Below are positions 1-6,174 of a stretch of 6,794 bases of DNA, one piece after another (position 1 is the stretch's first letter; each line of letters opens with the position of its first letter). The notes beneath the pieces are model-generated. The model made no database searches, was not told the DNA's origin, and was given only the letters and a program-made list of their open reading frames with translations. Source of the stretch: CAZLHO01 sp964559455 (lineage in GTDB: Bacteria > Krumholzibacteriota > Krumholzibacteriia > LZORAL124-64-63); assembly GCA_964559455.1 (NCBI GenBank), contig CAZLHO010000094.1:1-6794 (forward strand), written 5' to 3'. The translations under genes were made by a program, and so were the position numbers.

Positions 1-2600
1 ATACCGCGGTGGCCAGTTCGAACAATCTCTACGGCGCGACCGCGCAGGGATTGCTACGGTCCTATTCGCTCGACCCGCGCCTTGAATGGTTCACCGCCAT
101 GCAGGATGCCGCCGACAAGATCGTCGAAAAGGGGGCAGCGACCGTCCACTCCGCGTCGGACATCATGTTCCTGCTCGAGTTCTCCGCCCTGGACGGCGTG
201 GTCGCTCCCCAGACCTACATCGACGCCGCGGTGGCGATCTGGGACTGGCGGATCGCGAACAGCGGCGGCGGCACCGCCACCGGGCTCGCCGAGTACGTCC
301 GCGACGCCCGGGCGGGCCAGGGCTATCAGAACGGCATCATCGCCTGGGACGTCGGTCTCTACGCCCAGGCCGCCATGGCGCTCCACGCCGTCGACTCGCT
401 CGGCGGCTACGACACGGCCGGCGCCGACATCGCCGAGGTGCTCTACCAGGACAGCTTCGTCCTGCTGCCCTACGGCTACTTCGACGTCCGCGTGCGCTGC
501 AAGGGATACGATCCCGACTACGTCAACAAGGACTACTACTGGTACACGCTGGGCGTCGGCGGCTTGATCCAGGCCTTCGCGTCCACCAACAGGCACACCG
601 ACCTGCTGCCCGAGCTGCAGGGACTGATGCTCGAATGCCAGTACCCCGACGGCGCCATCAGCTACCAGTACGGCGCCCCGGAAGCCATCAACGATCGCGA
701 CTGGCAGGCCACGGGCTACGCCATGATGCACATGTGGGACTTCCTGCCCCACGACCCCGAGGTCCTCGAGGCGATGCGCCTGGGCGGCGAGTGGCTGGCC
801 GCGACCCAGGACCTCAGCGGCGGTTTCGTCTACGACAGCGGCACCCACTACCCCGAAGTCGGCGCCGAATGCACCGCGGGCATGGTCTCCAGCTGGCTGG
901 CCGCCGGTTCGCAGATCGCGGTCGACCTCTCCGTGGCCGGCCCGATCAACTGCGGCGACACGATGACCGCCACCTTCGCCTTCGACCGCGAGGAAGGCAC
1001 GGCCGGCCTGCGCGGCTACGACATCACCTTCACCGCCAGCGCCGAGGTCAGCTTCGGGGCGGGCGACGTCGCCAACGAGGGCGGCCTCGGCGGCGGCTTC
1101 TTCCAGGTCGTCGACAACCTGGACGGCAGCTTCACGGTCAGCGACGCCATCCTGGGCGAGACCACGGGCCTGCTCGCGGACGCCGACCTCTTCTCGGTGA
1201 CCCTGACCCCCGTCGCCGAGGGCGAGGCCGTCGTCACCATCCTGGATTACAAGCTGCGCGACCCGGACAACGCCGACATCACCGCCGAGCTGGGCGGGGC
1301 GACGTTCACGATCGACTGCACGGCCCCCGACGCGGCGTCCGACATCGCCGCGGCGCCCGGACACAACAAGGTCACCGTGACCTGGACCGAGCCCGTGGCG
1401 GACGTCGCCGCGGTCGAGGTCTGGCGCGGCATGTGGTACCGCAGCGACACCGGCACCTCGGCCTACCCGCGCTACGACGACTTCGTCACCAACATGGTGC
1501 CCACGCGGCCGACCACGCGCGCCGACCTGCTGCCCGTCGACTCCGGCGAGTGGATCCGGGCCGACATCGTGGCCCCGGGCGTCGGCGAGTACGTCGACTC
1601 CGGCATGGCAGAGCGCGGCGTGTACTGGTACGAGGTGATCCCGGTCGACGCGGCCGGCAACCCCGCCCTGCCCGCCGACGCCAACGACGCCGCCACCAGC
1701 TACTGGCTGGGCGACGTCGCGCCGGATCCCTTCGACGGCGAGGTCGAAGCGGCGGACATCGCCGCCCTCGGCGCCACCTTCGGCCTGACCTCGCTCGACG
1801 TGGACTTCAACTTCCACGCCGACGTCGGCCCCTCCGACGACATGAGCGCGGTCGGCATCCCGACCACCGACGCCCTGGTCGACTTCGAGGACCTGATGCT
1901 CTTCGCCATCAACTACGGCGTCGTCGGTCCGCTCAAGCAGACGGTCGGGCGCTCGTCGCTGGTGCTGGCCTGGGTCCCCGTCGACGACACCACCTGGGCC
2001 CTGCAGCTGGCCGAGCCCTGCGCGAACCTCAAGGGTCTGCGCGTGCGCGCGACGCTGCCCGAGGGCGTCGTCGCCTCGGTCCGCGGCGGCGCGCTCCTGG
2101 GCGAGCAGACCGCGGCGACCTTCCTGCGCGACCTCGGCGGCCGCGGCCTCGACGTCAGCCTGGCGCTCTTCGGGCGCGACCGCGGCTTCGTCGGCGTCGG
2201 CGAACTGCTGCGGGTCGAGCTCTCCGCGCCGACCGACCTGGCCGCCACGATCGAGCCGCGCGACACCGGGAACGTCCGCATGGAGTTCAGCATGGGCGAG
2301 GGCATCTCGACGCCCAGCGTCAAGGAATTCGCCCTGCTGAAGAACTATCCCAATCCCTTCAACCCCCAGACCACGATCGCCTTCCGACTGCCGCAGGCGC
2401 AGTACGTGAAGCTGACCGTGGTCGGCGTCGACGGCGGCCTGGTCGCCACCCTGGTCGACGGCCACGTGCCGGCCGGTCCCCACTCGGTGACCTGGACCGG
2501 CCGCAACGACGCCGGACAGCCCGTCGCTTCCGGCGCCTACTTCTATCGGATCGACGCGGGCCCCTGGTCCCGAACCAACAAGATGATCCTGTTGAAGTGA
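1..2600 (+). CDS. 5'-truncated secreted modular protein: alpha/alpha-toroid, cohesin-like, FN3-like, dockerin-like and FlgD/T9SS-like C-terminal domain
   Basis: The reading frame (first full codon at base 3) is open from the left edge to a TGA at 2598-2600, giving 865 visible residues. A GTG at 9 is in frame, but the sequence is already inside a folded domain with no signal peptide, so the true start lies upstream. Domains, numbered from base 3: residues 1-304 are helix-rich, with two QxxxG-type turns (Q213-YPDG and Q269-DLSGG) typical of alpha/alpha-toroid folds (terpenoid cyclase/prenyltransferase superfamily). Residues 305-439 are a cohesin-like beta-sandwich bracketed by C317 and C439. 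Residues 440-566 look fibronectin-III-like, ending in a WYEVIPVDAAGN strand. Residues 569-639 are dockerin-like, 640-775 another beta-sandwich, and 776-865 the C-terminal FlgD-Ig/type IX-like domain with PNPFNP. Probably exported and surface-associated. No catalytic residues can be named, so its substrate is unknown. Confidence 0.9.
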   Translation, partial: TAVASSNNLYGATAQGLLRSYSLDPRLEWFTAMQDAADKIVEKGAATVHSASDIMFLLEFSALDGVVAPQTYIDAAVAIWDWRIANSGGGTATGLAEYVRDARAGQGYQNGIIAWDVGLYAQAAMALHAVDSLGGYDTAGADIAEVLYQDSFVLLPYGYFDVRVRCKGYDPDYVNKDYYWYTLGVGGLIQAFASTNRHTDLLPELQGLMLECQYPDGAISYQYGAPEAINDRDWQATGYAMMHMWDFLPHDPEVLEAMRLGGEWLAATQDLSGGFVYDSGTHYPEVGAECTAGMVSSWLAAGSQIAVDLSVAGPINCGDTMTATFAFDREEGTAGLRGYDITFTASAEVSFGAGDVANEGGLGGGFFQVVDNLDGSFTVSDAILGETTGLLADADLFSVTLTPVAEGEAVVTILDYKLRDPDNADITAELGGATFTIDCTAPDAASDIAAAPGHNKVTVTWTEPVADVAAVEVWRGMWYRSDTGTSAYPRYDDFVTNMVPTRPTTRADLLPVDSGEWIRADIVAPGVGEYVDSGMAERGVYWYEVIPVDAAGNPALPADANDAATSYWLGDVAPDPFDGEVEAADIAALGATFGLTSLDVDFNFHADVGPSDDMSAVGIPTTDALVDFEDLMLFAINYGVVGPLKQTVGRSSLVLAWVPVDDTTWALQLAEPCANLKGLRVRATLPEGVVASVRGGALLGEQTAATFLRDLGGRGLDVSLALFGRDRGFVGVGELLRVELSAPTDLAATIEPRDTGNVRMEFSMGEGISTPSVKEFALLKNYPNPFNPQTTIAFRLPQAQYVKLTVVGVDGGLVATLVDGHVPAGPHSVTWTGRNDAGQPVASGAYFYRIDAGPWSRTNKMILLK
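3..914 (+). other. alpha/alpha-toroid (prenyltransferase/terpenoid-cyclase-like) region of gene 1
   Basis: About 304 visible residues of alternating amphipathic helices rich in Ala, Leu, Tyr and Trp. Two loops about 56 residues apart carry a Gln followed by acidic/Gly turns (Q213-YPDGAIS and Q269-DLSGGFV), the spacing and style of repeats in terpenoid cyclase, prenyltransferase and related toroid proteins. Between them is a conserved-looking DRDWQATGYAMMHMW helix, and the region closes with YPEVGAECT (C290). Other six-hairpin glycosidase-like toroids are equally possible. The left part of the domain is outside the window, so the full barrel cannot be counted. Confidence 0.55.
915..1319 (+). 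repeat. cohesin-like module of gene 1 (homologous copy 1 of 3)
   Basis: Residues 305-439 of gene 1. The module opens with a strand ending in INC (C317), contains LRGYDITF, then FFQVVDNLDGSFTVSDAILG, then a YKLRDPDNADITAE segment, and closes with FTIDC (C439). The same order of motifs and the same pair of bracketing cysteines occur twice in gene 2 (4970-5392 and 5408-5839). The pattern resembles cohesin/carbohydrate-binding beta-sandwiches. The disulfide between the two cysteines is inferred. Confidence 0.6.
1707..1919 (+). other. degenerate dockerin-like module of gene 1
   Basis: Residues 569-639 of gene 1 start with LGDV and contain two F-hand-like segments. The first is DGEVEAADI, where D578, G579 and D585 match dockerin loop positions 5, 6 and 12. 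The second is TDALVDFEDL, which keeps Asp at positions 5, 9 and 12. The linker holds a further acidic DVGPSDD stretch. The first loop has extra residues (DVAPDPFDG in place of the usual DxNxDG), so calcium binding may be weakened. Type I dockerins are typically about 60-70 residues, matching this length. Confidence 0.6.
2328..2600 (+). other. C-terminal FlgD-Ig/type IX-like sorting domain of gene 1
   Basis: The last 90 residues (776-865) start at FALLKNYPNPFNP, run through TVVGVDGGLVATL, GPHSVTWTGRNDAGQPVASG and AYFYRI, and end KMILLK. This is the FlgD immunoglobulin-like fold that overlaps with type A sorting domains of the type IX secretion system. Aligned without gaps to the last 90 residues of gene 2, about 44 positions are identical by hand count. 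Confidence 0.8.
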
Positions 2601-2611
2601 TTCTCACCCGT

Positions 2612-2640
2612 CGGGGGGTCGGCGCCGCGCCGGCCCCCCG
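2612..2640 (+). terminator. strong GC hairpin after gene 1, terminator-like but without a T tract
   Basis: Arms 2612-2624 and 2628-2640 pair over 13 positions, with one G-U wobble (T2619 with G2633) and a 3-base loop. The hairpin begins 12 bases past the stop codon of gene 1. The bases that follow (cggacacgac) contain no run of T, so this is not a canonical intrinsic terminator. It may be a GC-rich terminator variant, an mRNA 3'-end stabiliser, or an attenuating structure ahead of gene 2, whose ribosome binding site lies 17 bases downstream. Confidence 0.45.
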
Positions 2641-2656
2641 CGGACACGACATCCCC

Positions 2657-2663
2657 GGGAGGA
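2657..2663 (+). promoter_or_regulatory. ribosome binding site of gene 2
   Basis: GGGAGGA lies five bases ahead of the ATG at 2669, a good Shine-Dalgarno match. It decides the start, because the frame is open far upstream through gene 1 and offers other in-frame starts; only this ATG is followed by a signal peptide. Confidence 0.8.
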
Positions 2664-2668
2664 CGACC

Positions 2669-5600
2669 ATGGGCTCGCGCCGGAACAACCTGGCAACCGG
2701 ATTCCTGCTCGCGCTCGCCCTGGTCCTCGCGGCCGGCGCGGTTGCCGCGCAGACGACGCGAGTCGTCCACTCCGGCGAATCGATCCAGGCCGCGGTCAAC
2801 GCCTCGGCCGCCGGCGACATCGTGCTGGTGGACGTCGGCGTCTTCGTGGAGCAGGTCCACATCGTCACCGCCGGCCTGACCCTGCGCGGCGCCGGACCCG
2901 GCGCCACCGTCATCCGCTCGCCCGCCCACCTCTCCGCCTCGTTCTACTCCAGCGCCACGAACTACCCGATCGTCTTCGTCGAGGAGACGGACGGCGTGAC
3001 CGTGGCCGACCTGACCATCGACGGCGACCACCTGGGCGCCTTCAACATCCGCTTCCTCGGCCTGGCCTACTGGAACGCCGGCGGCACCGTCGACAACGTG
3101 GACATCGTCAACGTCAGGGAATCCCCGCTGACCGCGTTGATGCACGGCGTGGGTCTCTACGCCTTCAACGACGACGGGGGGGCGCACGACCTGGTCCTGC
3201 GCGACCTGGGCGTGGAGGAATTCCAGCGCGCGGGAGCCACCCTCGGCGGTCCCGGGCTGACCGTCGACGCCGAGCGCGTGACCGTGACCGGGCTGGGCCC
3301 GAACGCCGTCATCGCCCAGCTCGGGATCCAGATCAGCGACGCCGCGAACGGCACGCTGACCGACTGCGTCGTCGAGGACATCCAATACACCTCGTCGCCG
3401 GGATCCGCGTCCGGAATCCTGATCTACCAGTCGCTGGGCGCAGACATCCTCGACACGCGGCTGGCGCGTTGCCAGAACAGCGTCTACTTCAACGACAGCC
3501 CGGGCAGCTTCGTCGGCGGCGAGATCACCGAGCCCGTCGCCAACGGCATGAGCCTGCTGACCAGCAGCACCTTCACGCCCGCTCCGGAACTGCGCGACGC
3601 CCCCGAGCCCTATGAACGCGACCTGTACCCGGCGCTGATGCTCAAGAACGGCCCCGTGGTCATCTCCGTCGCCGACTGCGATCTGCTGGGCGCCGGCTCC
3701 GCAGCGGGGACCTGGGCCGTCAGCGTGCTGCCCGCCGGCGCCCTCGACCTCGCCGTCACGGGCTGCCGCATCGAGGGCTGGGGCGTGGGCGTCCGTCCCT
3801 TGGACCGCGGCGGGTCCCTCAACGCCGCCCTGAACGGCAACGGCTTCGCGGACTGCGGCCTGGCCGTCTCCTCGACCTACGCCACCGTGATCGACGCCAG
3901 CGGCAACGGCTACGGCGCGGCCGATCGCGCCGCCGTGCTGGGCCTGCTGGACGGCGTGATCGACTACACCCCCTGGCTGCCCTACGCCGCGGACGCCAGC
4001 GCCGATCCCGGTTTCCAGACCGCGCGCGACGATGTCCGCGTGGACGCGGCCAGCCCCCAGACCGGCGCCGCCGGCCGCGTGGCCGAGGCCGTGACCCTGG
4101 CCGATCCTGACGCCGTGGTGACCCTGCTGCCCGGCGAGTACCTCGAGCCCGGACAGATCCTGGTCGACCGGCCGTTGACGGTGCTCGGCGATCCCGGCGA
4201 CCGGCCCCTGCTGCGGCCGACCGACGACACCGCCGCCGCGGGCGACGCCGCCGCCTGGTGGCTGGTCGCGGCGTCCGGCTCCCTGGACCTCGCCGACGTC
4301 GTCCTGGACGGCGCCGGCCGGGCCGTGGCCGAGGCCCTGCGGGCCCACGGTCCCGGCTCGCTGACGGGCTGCGGGCTGCGGGACTTCGCCTTCGAATCCT
4401 CGGGCCCGGCCTACGCGGGGACGGCCCTGCGCTGCCTCGACGCCCCCTGGATCGTGCGCGACAACGTCTTCACCGGACTCGGGCGGGCCGGCGTCCACGT
4501 CTCCGGCGCGGGCGCCGCGGGCGCGACCATCGTCGGCAACGCCTACGCGGGCAAGGGCGCCGGCGACTGGCGCGACCACGGTGTGATCCTCGAGGGCGGC
4601 GCCGCGGCCCGGGTCGACAGCAACGACGTCGGCGGCTGCCTGGGCGTCGCATCGATCGGCGGCGCCGGTTCGGCCGCCGTCCATGTCGAGGGCGCGGGCT
4701 CCTCGCTGCTGCTGAACGGCAACGATCTGAGCGGCAACACCGCCGGCCTGACCGTGGGCGCCGACGCCCTGGACACTCCCTCGGCCACGGCCCGCGACAA
4801 CGACTTCGGCGACAACACGGAGTGGGGCGTCGTCAACTTCGGCAGCGTCGTGGTCGATGCCCTGCAGAACTGGTGGGGCCACGCCAGCGGACCCTATCAC
4901 CCGACCCTGAACCCCGGCGGCGCCGGCGTTCCCGTCTCGGACAACGTGCTCTTCGATCCCTGGCAGGGCGTCGCCGGCCTCGAACTCTCGCCGACGGGGC
5001 CGGGCCCCGTCTCCTGCACCGGCTCGTTGACCGTGGACGTCGTCTACAGCCCGCCGACCGGCGGCGCGGGGCTGGCCGCCTTCAGCGTCACCCTGGGCGT
5101 CTCGCCGGAGCTGGTCTTCGGCCCGGGCGACGTCCGCGACGGCTATCTGATGGCCGCCGCCGGAGACCACGACTTCCAGGTCACGGACAACGGCGACGGC
5201 ACCGTGACGGTCGCCGACGCCTTGAGCGGAGCCCCGCCCGGCGCGGCCGGACCGGGAGTCCTCTTCAGCTACACCGTGCACGGCGTGGCCGAGGGAACGG
5301 CCGCCCTGGACATCGTCGACGCTTCCCTGACCGACGACTTCGGCTTCGGAATCTACGCCGCGACCGTCGGCGCCGTTCTGGACGTGGCCTGCGGTCCCGA
5401 CCCCCTCGTCGCAGGGTTGGCCCTGACACCGACCCGACTCGGGCCGGTGCCCTGCCTCGAGGGGGTCCTGGTGGACGTTCGCTACGCGCCCGGTCCTTCG
5501 ACCCCGCCGCTGCGCGGCTACGAACTGACCCTGGCGTCCACCCCGGAGTTGCAGTTCTCGGCCGTCGACGCCGCGGACGGCGACGCCTTCACGACCCTGG

Positions 5601-6142
5601 CCGGCGCCGGCGGCCACTTCTTCAGCGCCCGCGACGACGGAGCCGGCGGCGTGATCGTCACCGACGCCCTGCTGGGAGTCACGCCGGGGCTGACCGAGGC
5701 CGGCGTGCTCTGCCGGCTGCTGGTCCACACCGCGGGCGAAGGGCCCGCCGCCGTCCGGATCCTGCAGCACAAGCTGCGCGACCTGACGAACGCCGTGATC
5801 ACGGCCGAGGCCGCCGACGCCGTGATCGACATGGTCTGCGAGCCCACCGACGTGCCGACGACGGCCCTCTTCCGGCTGGAGCAGAACGTCCCGAACCCCT
5901 TCAATCCCAGCACCCGCATCCGCTTCCACCTGCCGACGGCCGCCCGCGTCCGGGTGGCGGTGTACGCTCTCGACGGCAGCCTCGCGGCCGTCCTGCTGGA
6001 TGGTCCCTGCACCGAGGGTCCGCATGAGGTGACGTGGAACGGCCGCCTGGAGGGCGGGCGCCCCGCCGCCTCGGGCCTCTACCTCTGCCGCCTGGAGGCC
6101 GGCGGCCGCGGCGACGTGCTCAAGATGGCGCTGATCCGGTGA
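2669..6142 (+). CDS. secreted 1157-residue protein: two beta-helix modules, two cohesin-like modules and a FlgD/T9SS-like C-terminal domain
   Basis: The start is ATG 2669, behind a strong ribosome binding site and followed by a Sec signal peptide: a basic start with R4 R5, a hydrophobic core at about 12-24, and likely cleavage near A27/Q28. Residues 31-453 form a first right-handed beta-helix of the pectate-lyase-like/DUF1565 style, opening with IQAAVNASAAGDIVLVDVG and ending near YTPWLPY. Residues 454-767 form a second beta-helix, with VTLLPGEYLEPGQILVDRPL near the start and NWWG (734-737) and DPW (763-765) near the end. Residues 768-908 and 914-1057 are two cohesin-like modules, each bracketed by cysteines (C783/C908 and C929/C1057). 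Residues 1068-1157 are the sorting-type domain with PNPFNP and a KMALIR end. Beta-helices of this kind bind or cleave polysaccharide or act as adhesins; no catalytic set is recognisable, so a surface structural or binding role is the cautious reading. Confidence 0.93.
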   Translation: MGSRRNNLATGFLLALALVLAAGAVAAQTTRVVHSGESIQAAVNASAAGDIVLVDVGVFVEQVHIVTAGLTLRGAGPGATVIRSPAHLSASFYSSATNYPIVFVEETDGVTVADLTIDGDHLGAFNIRFLGLAYWNAGGTVDNVDIVNVRESPLTALMHGVGLYAFNDDGGAHDLVLRDLGVEEFQRAGATLGGPGLTVDAERVTVTGLGPNAVIAQLGIQISDAANGTLTDCVVEDIQYTSSPGSASGILIYQSLGADILDTRLARCQNSVYFNDSPGSFVGGEITEPVANGMSLLTSSTFTPAPELRDAPEPYERDLYPALMLKNGPVVISVADCDLLGAGSAAGTWAVSVLPAGALDLAVTGCRIEGWGVGVRPLDRGGSLNAALNGNGFADCGLAVSSTYATVIDASGNGYGAADRAAVLGLLDGVIDYTPWLPYAADASADPGFQTARDDVRVDAASPQTGAAGRVAEAVTLADPDAVVTLLPGEYLEPGQILVDRPLTVLGDPGDRPLLRPTDDTAAAGDAAAWWLVAASGSLDLADVVLDGAGRAVAEALRAHGPGSLTGCGLRDFAFESSGPAYAGTALRCLDAPWIVRDNVFTGLGRAGVHVSGAGAAGATIVGNAYAGKGAGDWRDHGVILEGGAAARVDSNDVGGCLGVASIGGAGSAAVHVEGAGSSLLLNGNDLSGNTAGLTVGADALDTPSATARDNDFGDNTEWGVVNFGSVVVDALQNWWGHASGPYHPTLNPGGAGVPVSDNVLFDPWQGVAGLELSPTGPGPVSCTGSLTVDVVYSPPTGGAGLAAFSVTLGVSPELVFGPGDVRDGYLMAAAGDHDFQVTDNGDGTVTVADALSGAPPGAAGPGVLFSYTVHGVAEGTAALDIVDASLTDDFGFGIYAATVGAVLDVACGPDPLVAGLALTPTRLGPVPCLEGVLVDVRYAPGPSTPPLRGYELTLASTPELQFSAVDAADGDAFTTLAGAGGHFFSARDDGAGGVIVTDALLGVTPGLTEAGVLCRLLVHTAGEGPAAVRILQHKLRDLTNAVITAEAADAVIDMVCEPTDVPTTALFRLEQNVPNPFNPSTRIRFHLPTAARVRVAVYALDGSLAAVLLDGPCTEGPHEVTWNGRLEGGRPAASGLYLCRLEAGGRGDVLKMALIR
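2762..4027 (+). other. first beta-helix module of gene 2
   Basis: Residues about 32-453. The entry has the usual cap of this fold: IQAAVNASAAGD, then IVLVDVGVFVEQVHI, then LTLRGAGPGATVI. Successive short beta-coils follow, several carrying Cys in a turn of the type (T/A)(D/G)C (C233, C337, C366, C396). The exit is NGYG (413-416), then AAVLGLLDGVIDYTPWLPY, which corresponds to the NYWG...VDYTPWL exit of related beta-helices with the first Trp lost. Confidence 0.7.
4028..4969 (+). other. second beta-helix module of gene 2
   Basis: Residues about 454-767. The entry repeats the logic of the first module (VAEAVTLADPDAVVTLLPGEY, then ILVDRPLTVLGDPGDRPLL). Asn- and Gly-rich coils follow (VRDNVFTG, IVGNAYAG, LLNGNDLSGN, ARDNDFGDN). 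The exit is the intact LQNWWGHASGPYHP motif, followed by PVSDNVLFDPW. Right-handed beta-helix fold is strongly suggested; function is not. Confidence 0.7.
4970..5392 (+). repeat. cohesin-like module A of gene 2 (copy 2 of 3)
   Basis: Residues 768-908. It opens with LELSPTGPGPVSC (C783), carries DFQVTDNGDGTVTVADAL and VLFSYTV in the centre, and closes with LDVAC (C908). It lacks the KLRD segment seen in the other two copies; the equivalent stretch reads DASLTDDFGFGIYAA. Confidence 0.6.
5408..5839 (+). repeat. cohesin-like module B of gene 2 (copy 3 of 3)
   Basis: Residues 914-1057. It opens with LALTPTRLGPVPC (C929), has LRGYELTL, then FFSARDDGAGGVIVTDALLG, then HKLRDLTNAVITAE, and closes with IDMVC (C1057). 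It is closer to the gene 1 module than to its neighbour A in the LRGY and KLRD segments. Confidence 0.6.
5870..6142 (+). other. C-terminal FlgD-Ig/type IX-like sorting domain of gene 2
   Basis: Residues 1068-1157. FRLEQNVPNPFNP opens the domain, VTWNGRLEGGRPAASGLYLC is its last hairpin, and KMALIR is the end of the protein. It has the same length as the gene 1 domain and aligns without gaps. Confidence 0.8.
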
Positions 6143-6163
6143 GCGTCGCCGCGACCCGCGCCC

Positions 6164-6170
6164 GGGGAGG
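6164..6170 (+). promoter_or_regulatory. ribosome binding site of gene 3
   Basis: GGGGAGG stands four bases ahead of ATG 6175, supporting that start over the in-frame GTG at 6139, which overlaps the gene 2 stop codon by four bases (GTGA). Confidence 0.7.
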
Positions 6171-6174
6171 CTGC

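Noticed and set aside
9..11. GTG at 9 as the true start of gene 1
   Set aside because: The frame is open to the window edge, no ribosome binding site can be seen in the eight bases before it, and the protein begins inside a helical domain without a signal peptide although its C-terminus marks it for export.
54..2483. An 809-codon antisense open frame opposite gene 1
   Set aside because: Its composition (Val, Gly, Asp, Arg, Gln and His repeats) is that of a reverse-complement shadow, and it shows no recognisable motif. The sense frame has clear domains.
86..2668. A long + strand reading frame overlapping gene 1 and continuing into gene 2 in frame
   Set aside because: Its translation over gene 1 is an Arg/Gly/Pro/His-rich shadow with no domain or signal peptide. 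Stops are rare in this frame because of the high GC content. Only the part from ATG 2669 is a real gene.
2762..4969. Assignment of gene 2 as a pectate lyase or other polysaccharide lyase
   Set aside because: The beta-helix fold is suggested, but no catalytic Arg/Lys and calcium-binding Asp cluster could be identified from the sequence, so an enzyme name would be a guess.
2543..6025. An 1160-codon antisense open frame opposite gene 2
   Set aside because: It has the same shadow composition, with no signal peptide or fold pattern. It covers a gene with a signal peptide, beta-helix and sorting domain on the other strand.
4258..6027. A 589-codon + strand frame inside gene 2
   Set aside because: It is an almost pure Arg/Gly/Pro/Ala low-complexity translation, an out-of-frame reading of the gene 2 coding sequence.
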